A DNA stretch of 64,000 bases, taken from contig NZ_MTBQ01000003.1 in assembly GCF_002153375.1 (NCBI RefSeq), positions 1 to 64,000 on the forward strand. Direction: 5' to 3'. Position numbers and translations under genes: made by a program. The notes beneath the pieces were generated by a model. It ran no database searches. It had not been told where the DNA came from and saw only the letters and a program-made list of their open reading frames with translations. The DNA is from Oceanobacillus rekensis. Its GTDB lineage: Bacteria; Bacillota; Bacilli; Bacillales; Amphibacillaceae. This document shows, in pieces, positions 1-7,043 of the stretch (positions are counted from its first letter, which is position 1; each line of letters opens with the position of its first letter).

Positions 1-230
1 CGTCTTTTAACTTTCCAACAGGAGTTAAAAAGTATTATCCGGTATTAGCTCACGTTTCCGCGAGTTATCCCGATCTTACAGGCAGGTTGCCCACGTGTTA
101 CTCACCCGTCCGCCGCTCGTTCCACAAGTTCACACCCCGAAGGGTGATCACTTGCTTCCCGCGCTCGACTTGCATGTATTAGGCACGCCGCCAGCGTTCG
201 TCCTGAGCCAAGATCAAACTCTCCATAAAA
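1..230 (-). rRNA. 16S ribosomal RNA, 5' part only
   Basis: Read on the minus strand, this is the conserved first ~230 nt of bacterial 16S rRNA. It contains the universal 27F site (GAGAGTTTGATC...GGCTCAG), then ACGAACGCTGGCGG, the V1 helix, and the region around position 100-120 with the GGCGGACGGGTGAGTAAC-type segment. The gene continues leftward beyond the window, so only the 5' end is present. It is transcribed leftward like nearly everything else here, from the tandem promoters at 415-628. The exact mature 5' end is uncertain by a few bases. Confidence 0.97.
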
Positions 231-365
231 GTGTTTGAATAGAATCAACATCAGTTAATTCCATTTGTGTTCTTAGCTTGTTGCATACTCAAAAAGTAAA
301 ACTTAATGAGTTGTTTAAAAAGAAAATCATGTTTTCTTTTCTTGACATACTGGTTGTTTTGTTCA

Positions 366-379
366 GTTTTCAAAGAGCA
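366..379 (-). promoter_or_regulatory. rRNA leader boxA-like antitermination element
   Basis: On the minus strand the leader reads TGCTCTTTGAAAAC. This matches the boxA element found in Bacillus rRNA leaders (E. coli TGCTCTTTAACA), which binds NusB/S10 to allow antitermination of rRNA transcription. It lies downstream of all three predicted promoters and about 140 nt before the 16S start, the expected place. Confidence 0.7.
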
Positions 380-414
380 AATTTATTAGCCAACTTATCA
401 AAAGCGACTCTATT

Positions 415-444
415 AATATACCATAAATCAGCCGTTAATGTCAA
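415..444 (-). promoter_or_regulatory. rrn promoter, proximal (P3)
   Basis: Minus-strand TTGACA (444-439), an 18-bp spacer, then TATATT (420-415). The perfect -35 and good -10 make this the likely main promoter of the rRNA operon, about 180 nt upstream of the mature 16S. Confidence 0.75.
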
Positions 445-487
445 CAATAAATTAATTATTTAACGTTGTTTTTTCGACAACTTTTAT

Positions 488-516
488 ATCTTACCACTTT
501 AAGTTTCAAAAGTCAA
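488..516 (-). promoter_or_regulatory. rrn promoter, middle (P2)
   Basis: Minus-strand TTGACT (516-511), exactly 17 bp, then TAAGAT (493-488). It is one of three tandem sigma-A-type promoters spaced 70-110 bp apart, as is usual for Bacillaceae rRNA operons. Confidence 0.65.
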
Positions 517-599
517 ACGCGATTTCCTCGGCTTTGATAGAAATTATTGAAACACAAATTACGTATAGTTAAAACACGTTATTTAGCTGTGGGTAAATT

Positions 600-628
600 A
601 TATTACTCTTGTAACTTCAAAAAGTCAA
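600..628 (-). promoter_or_regulatory. rrn promoter, distal (P1)
   Basis: Minus-strand TTGACT (628-623), 17 bp, then TAATAT (605-600). It repeats the -35 of the middle promoter and lies about 370 nt from the 16S start. Confidence 0.55.
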
Positions 629-670
629 TACTTTTTTTGATGTAGGTATTTTATATTTATCATGATATTA

Positions 671-706
671 CCTTAAGCTACTCTTAGCAAAATAGTAGCT
701 TAAAGG
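671..706. repeat. inverted repeat upstream of rrn promoters
   Basis: TTAAGCTACT (673-682) and AGTAGCTTAA (694-703) form a perfect 10-bp inverted repeat with an 11-nt loop. One bulge extends it to about 12 pairs. No T-run follows on either strand, so it is not a convincing terminator. It sits between the rRNA promoter block and the rightward yqhV-like gene. Its role is unknown. Confidence 0.5.
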
Positions 707-876
707 AATATATGGATTCTTATTTTATAACTCATCTATCTAAACTGAGTAATGATAGTATTTTCAAGCACTTCTTCCCATATGCTGTTTAAAGAACATG
801 CAAAGAAAGAAACTGTTTAGTCTTTTTGTGGACATGTAGGGTATATAATAGAAAATGCGAAAAACGGAGGATTAAA

Positions 877-1152
877 ATGTTTACTTTACTAGAAAAAGCG
901 GTAGTTTTAATGGCACTATTAAGGATGCTATCAGGTAGTATAGAAATATTTGCGGCTTATATGATGATTAGATTTAATGAAATTGAGAAAGCACTCATAA
1001 TTAATAGCTCACTTGCCCTTGTCGGTCCACTGATTTTGATTATAACTACTACTATAGGATTAAATAGTGTAGCTGATAAGATCTCCTTTGATAAACTGAT
1101 TTGGATTATATTAGGTGTCACATTTATTATTTTTGGGATAAAGAGCAACTAG
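877..1152 (+). CDS. YqhV-like small membrane protein (DUF2619 family)
   Basis: A 91-residue hydrophobic protein with three predicted membrane segments (about residues 5-27, 40-60 and 68-88). The pattern 'RMLSGSIEIFAA...RFNEIEKALIINSSLALVGP' resembles B. subtilis YqhV, a DUF2619 protein of unknown function found near spoIIIA in that species. I chose the ATG at 877 because CGGAGG lies just upstream. An earlier in-frame codon at 826 has no such site. A TATAAT-like -10 lies at 844-849 without a clear -35. It is one of only two rightward genes in the window and is out of its usual genomic context, which suggests relocation. Confidence 0.72.
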   Translation: MFTLLEKAVVLMALLRMLSGSIEIFAAYMMIRFNEIEKALIINSSLALVGPLILIITTTIGLNSVADKISFDKLIWIILGVTFIIFGIKSN

Positions 1153-1793
1153 TATAAACACGAGATTAGCCGCGCGAACTCCCTTATCGATTTTGTTTTA
1201 TATGGTTCTATAATACTTTCTCGATTTATGTATCTCTAACGGACCATGCTGCATTATTCCATATAGAATCAAGTGCCAAAAAATGTATAAGAAAGAGTTA
1301 AAATCACACCATACCCATCTTCGTAGTAAAGCCAATGCATCTATTCGAGGCGATATAATAAGGAGTTAGAAGTAAGGTTACAAAGGCATTTATAACAAGC
1401 TTATTAAATCATCTATACGTAGGTACAAATAGGAACGTAATTAGATTGTTGTTGTCAGAAGAGCAAAAACATTTTGTTAGATAGTGTAAACTTAACTGCG
1501 AAGTAAGAACCCTCTCACTAACACAGTTTAGTTTAATCTTCCTACAATATAGACAGTTGCGATAAGAGCTTAAGATTTTAATCGATTGAACCTTCCATTT
1601 CATACTTAATTATTTTTGGTTTTTTTACTAGCACTTAGAAATCCTATCTATTGTAATCCTGCAATTATTACATCAATGTTAATATCGCTATTAGATTTAC
1701 CTTCTCCCTTTAAGTTGGATTCATTTCAGTCAGCGGAGTTTACTAGTCCAATAACAGGGGATTAGATTTGATTTGACTTTTTTAATAGAACTT
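1153..1793. other. AT-rich intergenic stretch, no gene recognised
   Basis: About 640 bp between the yqhV-like stop and the kinase stop. Short open frames exist on both strands (for example 1409-1603 minus), but none has a ribosome binding site or a recognisable protein pattern. I see no terminator with a clear T-run and no RNA gene. It reads as decayed sequence in an island that also holds an integrase remnant. Confidence 0.5.
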
Positions 1794-2642
1794 CTATAAT
1801 AACATTCCTAAATATTTCTCAAAGTTAACCCCTTCTACTTCAGGAATTTGCTCTACTGTGGAATCACCGATGGCCTTTGACAGGAATGACACTGCAAGCT
1901 TTATAGATTTTTCCAGGTCCTCTCCGCGCATCATACTTCCCATCATCACGGATGCAAATAAATCACCAGTGCCAGAATAGCTTTTACCATTAAACTTCAT
2001 CGCATGATAAAAGGTTTTACTCCCGTCCAAATACATATTTCCGATATACTGCTGATCTAATTCTACTGATGGTGGATTCACTCCAGTAATGATAACCTTA
2101 GCGCCAGTTTCTTGCCGCAAAATATTACCAGCTTCTTCTACGGCTTTCATATAGTCCTTCTCACTTGAGTAACTATGTAGTTTTTCGTAAGACATTCCAG
2201 ATAACAAACAGCTCTCAGTAACATTTGGTGTAATCACATCTGCATGCATCACAAGCTCTCCCATACGTACCAACAATTGGTTGGTAAAATGTTTATAGAC
2301 TTCTCCTATATCCCCCATAACTGGATCAACAAGTAAAGTCGTTTCTTTTGTATGAAATTTATCTAAAAAATAATAAATATTATTAATTTGCTCACTGCCA
2401 GTAACGAAGCCAGTATATATTCCATCAAAGGTTACATGAAGCTTACTCCATTCCTCTGTGAAATATTTCATTTTAGAAGTAAAATCTTCGTAAAAAAAAC
2501 TCGGATAACCGGTTTGCGCAGAGAGTATTGCTGTTGGTAAAGGACATGCCTGCACGCCCATTACTGAAAGCACCGGTATCGCAGCTGTTAATGAGCATTT
2601 TCCAAAAGATGATAAATCTTGTAATACAGCAACTTTTTTCAT
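1794..2642 (-). CDS. pdxK: pyridoxal/pyridoxamine kinase (ribokinase superfamily)
   Basis: Phosphorylates B6 vitamers with ATP in the salvage route to pyridoxal 5'-phosphate (cytosolic). The 282-residue protein has the family's N-terminal substrate region (DLSSFGKCSLTAA), the LLVDPVMGD segment near residue 100, ITPN and, near the C-terminus, the anion-hole motif SGTGD whose Asp is the catalytic base. The start at 2642 is chosen because GGAGG lies 6 nt upstream; the in-frame ATG four codons earlier overlaps that site. The divergent neighbour at 2950 encodes an ECF S component, so the pair looks like B6 uptake plus trapping. Whether it prefers pyridoxal, pyridoxine or pyridoxamine cannot be read from sequence. 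Confidence 0.85.
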   Translation of the reverse strand: MKKVAVLQDLSSFGKCSLTAAIPVLSVMGVQACPLPTAILSAQTGYPSFFYEDFTSKMKYFTEEWSKLHVTFDGIYTGFVTGSEQINNIYYFLDKFHTKETTLLVDPVMGDIGEVYKHFTNQLLVRMGELVMHADVITPNVTESCLLSGMSYEKLHSYSSEKDYMKAVEEAGNILRQETGAKVIITGVNPPSVELDQQYIGNMYLDGSKTFYHAMKFNGKSYSGTGDLFASVMMGSMMRGEDLEKSIKLAVSFLSKAIGDSTVEQIPEVEGVNFEKYLGMLL

Positions 2643-2693
2643 AATAACCTCCATAAACTCTATTCATCTTAAACTTCGTCTATATTAATATTA

Positions 2694-2713
2694 CCACATA
2701 GAAAATAATGTGG
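2694..2713. promoter_or_regulatory. inverted repeat in pdxK upstream region
   Basis: CCACAT and ATGTGG (6 bp each, perfect) with an 8-nt gap lie about 52 nt upstream of the kinase start. On the minus strand the repeat is flanked by a TTGACC-like -35 and a TAATAT-like -10. It could therefore be an operator, but no known regulator motif is recognised. Confidence 0.35.
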
Positions 2714-2812
2714 AAAAGGTCAAAAGAATATTGCAAAATTACTTACACAAATATTAACGGCACGCTCCAATTATATACTTCTATTGAATCATCAATAACT
2801 TAATTGCAGGGA

Positions 2813-2842
2813 TTGTCTCTATCTTCTTTAAACTTGTATAAT
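2813..2842 (+). promoter_or_regulatory. candidate promoter of the ECF S-component gene
   Basis: TTGTCT (2813-2818), 18 bp, TATAAT (2837-2842): a perfect -10 and a 4/6 -35. It would leave a leader of about 100 nt that contains the inverted repeat at 2881-2904. Confidence 0.5.
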
Positions 2843-2880
2843 CTGCACTTTCACAAACTGACCCTAACGTTTTATATTAA

Positions 2881-2904
2881 ATTGGTACTTTTGCAGATAC
2901 CAAT
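2881..2904 (+). promoter_or_regulatory. inverted repeat in ECF gene leader
   Basis: ATTGGTA and TACCAAT, a perfect 7-bp inverted repeat with a 10-nt loop, 45 nt before the start codon. It lies downstream of the predicted promoter, so it could be an operator or an RNA hairpin. It differs from the repeat in front of the divergent kinase. Confidence 0.4.
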
Positions 2905-2949
2905 CTTTTGCTAAAGTTATAGAAAATTCTAGTAAGGAAGGTTTATAAA

Positions 2950-3489
2950 TTGCAAAATACACAAAGTTATTTAAAGTCACGTCAAAAAACATTAGATCTA
3001 ATTACAACATCAATGTTAATATCACTTGTTTTCGTTGCTACTCTCTTTTTGAATATCAGACTACCTATTTCTGCAAACGGAGGTTTAGTTCATCTAGGAA
3101 CAGCAATGTTGTTTATTGCATCTATTTTATTTGGCCCTAAAAAAGGGGCTCTTGCTGGAGCGATAGGAATGGGATTATTCGATATGTTCGGGGGTTGGGT
3201 CTTATGGGTACCTATCACCATTCTAGCACGTGGTTTGCAAGGTTACATTGTTGGTAAAATTGCTTGGTTAAATGGTCACAATGGTGACAGTATTTCCTTA
3301 AATTTAACTGCAACAATTGTTTCCATCCCATTTATGTCAGCTGTTTATTACATTGGTGAAGGAATTCTATACGCTAATTGGATTGCACCCTTAGCTTCGA
3401 TACCTGGTGACCTCCTTCAAAATATATTAGGAATTATAATTGCCTTGCCAATTTGTGTTGCTTTGAAAAAAATCCCTTCTTTTAAATAG
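2950..3489 (+). CDS. ECF transporter S component, probable vitamin B6 uptake
   Basis: A 179-residue membrane protein with about six hydrophobic segments. The pattern 'HLGTAMLFIASILFGPKKGALAGAIGMGLFD' is typical of ECF substrate-binding (S) subunits, which deliver a vitamin through a shared EcfAAT module encoded elsewhere. The start is a TTG at 2950, preceded by AAGGAAGG eight bases upstream. Divergent pairing with a pyridoxal-type kinase suggests a B6 vitamer as substrate (PdxU-like), but the specificity is inferred from context only. No energising ATPase or T subunit is encoded in the window, so it must use the housekeeping group II ECF module. Confidence 0.8.
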   Translation: MQNTQSYLKSRQKTLDLITTSMLISLVFVATLFLNIRLPISANGGLVHLGTAMLFIASILFGPKKGALAGAIGMGLFDMFGGWVLWVPITILARGLQGYIVGKIAWLNGHNGDSISLNLTATIVSIPFMSAVYYIGEGILYANWIAPLASIPGDLLQNILGIIIALPICVALKKIPSFK

Positions 3490-3552
3490 TAATATTTTCT
3501 ATGTTCAACTGATTGCTCTCCTTCGTATTTGTTTTAAATTTATTATGTCAAA

Positions 3553-3586
3553 GTGTATACAAGTATATTTCTATATTTGTATACAC
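3553..3586. repeat. inverted repeat with TGTATACA half-sites
   Basis: GTGTATACAA and TTGTATACAC form a perfect 10-bp inverted repeat with a 14-nt gap. Each arm also contains the 8-bp palindrome TGTATACA. There is no T-run, so it is an unlikely terminator. Paired palindromes of this kind are typical of dimeric repressor operators. It lies between the ECF gene and the integrase remnant. Confidence 0.5.
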
Positions 3587-3649
3587 AAAGGTTTAGTTAC
3601 TCCCCAATATTAGGTATTATATTTAAAATAGATAATTACAAACCAAAAC

Positions 3650-3739
3650 TATAGGAGTAGAGGTTTCATAGCTGATATCTACACCCATGTGTCTAAAAAG
3701 ATGGAACAAAAAAATACCGCTCAGTTGAATCGTACCTGA
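3650..3739 (+). pseudogene. C-terminal remnant of a tyrosine recombinase/integrase
   Basis: In the rightward frame that ends with TGA at 3737-3739, the last residues read ADIYTHVSKKMEQKNTAQL. This is the characteristic C-terminus of phage/ICE tyrosine integrases, where the Tyr of the D-x-Y-x-H-V motif is the nucleophile. Upstream the frame lacks the R-H-R box residues, and no start or full domain is present. Only about 30 codons survive, so this is a relic of a deleted mobile element. Confidence 0.6.
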
Positions 3740-3787
3740 ACGATATTTTAAATGAAGACATCTTATTATTTTGTGATTTTTGGTGGG

Positions 3788-3845
3788 TGTTTCGTGACTG
3801 TAACCTACGAATAAACTCAAAAACAATCCGAATACTCACGAAACA
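3788..3845. repeat. widely spaced inverted repeat near integrase remnant and glnA end
   Basis: TGTTTCGTGA (3788-3797) and TCACGAAACA (3836-3845) are perfect 10-bp inverted arms with a 38-bp spacer, placed 18 bp beyond the glnA stop. Without a T-run on the minus strand it is a poor glnA terminator. Its position about 50 bp after the integrase relic would fit an old attachment or arm-type site. Confidence 0.4.
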
Positions 3846-3863
3846 AACCCTATCATATCAAAC

Positions 3864-5201
3864 TTAATAGTTAGTCAAGTACTGCTCACGTTCCCACGGA
3901 TGTACAGTCGTTCTAAACATATCCCATTCAATTTCCTTCGCTTCGATAAAGTGTTCGTATAAGTGTTCGCCAAGAGCGCTCACGAGAACTTCATCTTTTT
4001 GTAATTCTTCCAAAGCATCGGCAAGTGTTGCTGGTAGGTCTTTGATACCGTTAGCTTCACGTTCAGCTTTATTCATTACATAAATGTTCCGGTCAATTGC
4101 AACAGGTGCTTCCATGTTATTTTCGATACCATCTAGTCCCGAAGCCAATAAAACAGCTAATGCCAAATATGGGTTTGCAGAAGGGTCTACACTTCGAGCC
4201 TCGATACGGGTACTTAATCCCCTTGAACTTGGTACACGAACCAATGGACTACGGTTTGAACCAGACCAAGCTACATAGCAAGGTGCTTCATAACCAGGAA
4301 CCAATCGTTTGTAAGAGTTTACTGTTGGGTTTGTCACAGCCGTAAAATTAGTAGCATGTTCCAATATACCAGCAAGGAAACTAAATGCCTTTTCACTTAA
4401 TTGCATGTCACCATTCTCAGCAAAGAATACATTTTCTCCGTCTTTAAATAAGGACATATTCACATGCATTCCAGAACCATTTACACCGAATAACGGCTTT
4501 GGCATAAATGTTGCGTGTAAATTATGTTTTCTGGCAATCGTTTTAACTACTAATTTAAATGTTTGAATATCATCTGCGTGTTTAACAGCATCCGAATATT
4601 TAAAATCAATTTCATGTTGTCCAGGAGCTACTTCATGGTGGGATGCTTCAATTTCAAAGCCCATTTCTTCAAGTTCTAGCACGATATCTCTACGGCAGTT
4701 TTCACCTAAATCAGTCGGAGCCAAGTCAAAATATCCACCGTGGTCATTTAATTCCAATGTCGGATTGCCTTTTTCATCCAGTTTAAACAAAAAGAATTCT
4801 GGTTCTGTACCGATATTGAATGCGTCAAATCCAAGTTCTTCCATTTTTTTCAAATTACGTTTCAAATTATATCTCGGACAACCTTCAAACGGAGTTCCAT
4901 CTGGATTATAAATATCACAGATAAAACGTGCTACCTTACCCTTATCTGATGTCCATGGAAAAACAACGAAAGTATCCAAATCAGGATATAATTTCATATC
5001 TGACTCTTCAATACGGACAAAACCTTCAATCGAAGAACCATCAAACATCATTTCATTAGCCAACGCCTTATCTAATTGGCTTAAAGGAATTTCCACGTTT
5101 TTGATGTTACCGAGCATATCCGTGAATTGCAAACGAATAAACCTTACATTTTCTTCTTTAATTTGTTGAATAATTGCTTCTCTCGTGAATCTCTTTCCCA
5201 T
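3864..5201 (-). CDS. glnA: glutamine synthetase type I
   Basis: Makes glutamine from glutamate, ammonia and ATP; a dodecamer in the cytosol and the sensor that controls GlnR/TnrA in Bacillaceae. The 445 residues include the latch region [10 protein letters not shown], the ATP-binding segment [12 protein letters not shown] near residue 250, and [17 protein letters not shown] around residue 300. The C-terminal [12 protein letters not shown] lacks the adenylylated-Tyr context of GSI-beta, fitting the feedback-inhibited GSI-alpha type. The start at 5201 follows GGAGGAG; earlier in-frame codons lack a site. It lies 83 bp after glnR in the same operon. Confidence 0.97.
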   Translation of the reverse strand: MGKRFTREAIIQQIKEENVRFIRLQFTDMLGNIKNVEIPLSQLDKALANEMMFDGSSIEGFVRIEESDMKLYPDLDTFVVFPWTSDKGKVARFICDIYNPDGTPFEGCPRYNLKRNLKKMEELGFDAFNIGTEPEFFLFKLDEKGNPTLELNDHGGYFDLAPTDLGENCRRDIVLELEEMGFEIEASHHEVAPGQHEIDFKYSDAVKHADDIQTFKLVVKTIARKHNLHATFMPKPLFGVNGSGMHVNMSLFKDGENVFFAENGDMQLSEKAFSFLAGILEHATNFTAVTNPTVNSYKRLVPGYEAPCYVAWSGSNRSPLVRVPSSRGLSTRIEARSVDPSANPYLALAVLLASGLDGIENNMEAPVAIDRNIYVMNKAEREANGIKDLPATLADALEELQKDEVLVSALGEHLYEHFIEAKEIEWDMFRTTVHPWEREQYLTNY

Positions 5202-5284
5202 TCTTTCTCCTCCAATTTTTAAGTGTTTCACCATCAGAAAAACGCAGCACCGGTCATATGTAAAGAGCTTTATTTTTCCAATAC

Positions 5285-5671
5285 CTATTTTACAAAAAAT
5301 CTTGATAATTCACCTTGTCTTAAACTCGTTCTTCCAAATCTGCCTGCATCTTTTAGTTCATTTCGCAAAATAGATCTAAGTTCCTCGTCGGATAAATCGG
5401 AACCTACTCGCTTGCTTACTTCACTTTTTATTTCCTTTGTAAGCAAGAGTTTAATTCCGGCCATATTAATGCCTTTATCCAGCAAATTCTTAATTTCCAA
5501 CAGCTTGTCAACATCATTGAAAGAGAATAATCTCTGATTGCCAGAAGTGCGTTCTGGTGTAATCAGTTCATTTTCTTCGTAATATCTAATTTGCCTCGCT
5601 GTCAGTTCAGTCAATTTCATAACGATGCCTATCGAGAATAAGGGCATTGAACGACGATCTTTATCATTCAA
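5285..5671 (-). CDS. glnR: GlnR, MerR-family nitrogen repressor
   Basis: Represses glnRA and other nitrogen genes when complexed with feedback-inhibited glutamine synthetase. The 128-residue product begins [18 protein letters not shown], like B. subtilis GlnR. It has the MerR helix-turn-helix ([17 protein letters not shown]) and ends ...[19 protein letters not shown], the C-terminal tail that interacts with GlnA. I place the start at a TTG (5671) because AGGGGG lies upstream and the family start coincides; the longer frame to 5731 runs through the promoter. The two GlnR operators upstream imply autoregulation. Confidence 0.95.
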   Translation of the reverse strand: MNDKDRRSMPLFSIGIVMKLTELTARQIRYYEENELITPERTSGNQRLFSFNDVDKLLEIKNLLDKGINMAGIKLLLTKEIKSEVSKRVGSDLSDEELRSILRNELKDAGRFGRTSLRQGELSRFFVK

Positions 5672-5702
5672 AAGATGACCCCCTAAAAGATTTCTTAAGG
5701 TA

Positions 5703-5731
5703 ATTATAAATTTTGTGAGGTAACTTGTCAA
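5703..5731 (-). promoter_or_regulatory. glnRA promoter, sigma-A consensus
   Basis: On the minus strand TTGACA (5731-5726), exactly 17 bp, TATAAT (5708-5703). Both hexamers are perfect consensus. The -10 lies 31 bp upstream of the TTG start of glnR. Confidence 0.92.
5714..5730 (-). promoter_or_regulatory. GlnR operator 2, overlapping the -35
   Basis: Minus-strand TGACA-N7-TCACA against the GlnR/TnrA consensus TGTNA-N7-TNACA: the right half matches and the left half has one mismatch. It overlaps the -35 and spacer, so binding would block RNA polymerase. It corresponds in position to glnRAo2 of B. subtilis. Confidence 0.7.
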
Positions 5732-5736
5732 TCCTA

Positions 5737-5753
5737 TGTCAGATTATCTAACA
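5737..5753 (-). promoter_or_regulatory. GlnR operator 1, perfect consensus
   Basis: TGTCAGATTATCTAACA matches TGTNA-N7-TNACA at every fixed position. Its centre is 23 bp (about two helical turns) from operator 2, the same upstream arrangement as glnRAo1 in B. subtilis. Confidence 0.88.
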
Positions 5754-5795
5754 TGAATGAAATTTACAAAGCGATACTTTAGTAATCTACCCTTT

Positions 5796-7037
5796 TCACT
5801 CTATTATAAACCCCTTATCAATTAAAACTTTTACAGATTCCAGTATTGCGATCTTTATATGTGCATATGTAAGTCCGCCTTGAACATAGGCGGTATACGG
5901 AGCTCTAATTGGCCCATCTGCAGATAACTCTATACTTGCACCCTGTATAAAAGTTCCAGCAGCCATAATTACTTTATCTTCGTAGCCCGGCATTTCGCTT
6001 GGGTATGGCGTAACATAGGAGTTTACCGGAGAATTCTGTTGGATTGCCTGACAAAATGCAATCATTTGCTCTGCTTCCGGAAAAGTTACCGATTGAATTA
6101 AATCTGTACGTTGATCGAGATAACCTGGAGATGTACTGAATCCAGCCAATTCCAGAAATCTTGCTGTTAATACAGCACCTTTTAATGCTTCACCAACTAT
6201 ATGTGGAGCAAGAAAGAATCCTTGATACATTTCTTGAAGCATATTAAAAGTTGCACCAGTTTCCTTGCCAAGTCCTGGTGCAGTTAATCTGTTTGCACAT
6301 TGTTTAATTAAATCATGACGACCAACAATATAGCCACCAGCTCGTACAATACCACCGCCAGGATTTTTTATTAAAGAACCTGCCATGAGGTCTGCACCAA
6401 CATGGAGCGGTTCTTGTTCTTCAACAAATTCACCATAACAATTATCAACAAAAACAATAATATCCTGGTTGATCTCTTTAACAAAACGCACCATCTCACC
6501 AATTTCGTCGACTGTAAAGGATGGTCTATTATCATAGCCTTTCGAACGTTGAATACCGATAACTCTTGTCTTTTCATTCATGGCCTTTTTTACTGCCGAA
6601 TAATCAACAAATCTGTCTTCTTTTAATGAAACTTCCTTGTACAGAATTTGAAAATCACGTAGAGAACCCGAATTATTTCCACGTATTCCAATTACTTCTT
6701 CAAGCGTGTCATAGGGTTTGCCTGTAATGTACATTAGCTCTTCACCAGGTCGCAATAGACCAAAAAGCGCGGTGGTTATAGCATGTGTACCCGACACGAT
6801 TTGTGGTCTTACAAGTGCGTCATCACCACCAAAAACATCCGCATATACTGCTTCCAGTGCTTCTCTTCCTAAATCATCATAGCCGTAGCCACTTGTCGAA
6901 TTAAAATGACTGTCACTAATTCGATTCTTAATAAAAGCATCAAGTACACGTTTCTGATTTATTTCTACGACGCGATTAATTTTTTTATGTTGTTTGCTGC
7001 AATCTTCTTCCGCTTGACCTATTAATGATTCAACCAT
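5796..7037 (-). CDS. ynbB: YnbB, PLP-dependent methionine gamma-lyase-like protein (aluminium resistance family)
   Basis: A 413-residue fold-type I PLP enzyme of the 'aluminium resistance'/methionine gamma-lyase family. Visible elements are the SGTHAITTALFGLL phosphate-binding region near residue 80, DNCYGEFVEEQEP near residue 200, and SLIKNPGGG, whose Lys is the probable Schiff-base lysine. The in vivo reaction is not established for this family. It lies 6 bp after hflX and upstream of glnR, as in B. subtilis (hflX-ynbB-glnR-glnA). The nearest ribosome site (AAAGGGG) is about 12 nt from the ATG, slightly long. Confidence 0.88.
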   Translation of the reverse strand: MVESLIGQAEEDCSKQHKKINRVVEINQKRVLDAFIKNRISDSHFNSTSGYGYDDLGREALEAVYADVFGGDDALVRPQIVSGTHAITTALFGLLRPGEELMYITGKPYDTLEEVIGIRGNNSGSLRDFQILYKEVSLKEDRFVDYSAVKKAMNEKTRVIGIQRSKGYDNRPSFTVDEIGEMVRFVKEINQDIIVFVDNCYGEFVEEQEPLHVGADLMAGSLIKNPGGGIVRAGGYIVGRHDLIKQCANRLTAPGLGKETGATFNMLQEMYQGFFLAPHIVGEALKGAVLTARFLELAGFSTSPGYLDQRTDLIQSVTFPEAEQMIAFCQAIQQNSPVNSYVTPYPSEMPGYEDKVIMAAGTFIQGASIELSADGPIRAPYTAYVQGGLTYAHIKIAILESVKVLIDKGFIIE

Positions 7038-7043
7038 GTACTA

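Noticed and set aside
278-463. Small rightward open frame antisense to the rRNA leader
   Set aside because: It runs through the rrn promoters and boxA on the other strand, lacks a ribosome binding site, and has low-complexity residues.
1409-1603. 64-residue minus-strand frame in the 1153-1793 gap
   Set aside because: No Shine-Dalgarno before the ATG, no recognisable family and biased composition of random AT-rich sequence.
3553-3586. Terminator for the ECF S-component gene
   Set aside because: Stem is followed by AAAGGTTT rather than a T-run, and the 14-nt loop is large; an operator-like palindrome fits better.
3623-3826. 67-residue minus-strand frame
   Set aside because: It is the antisense of the integrase remnant; the informative peptide is on the plus strand.
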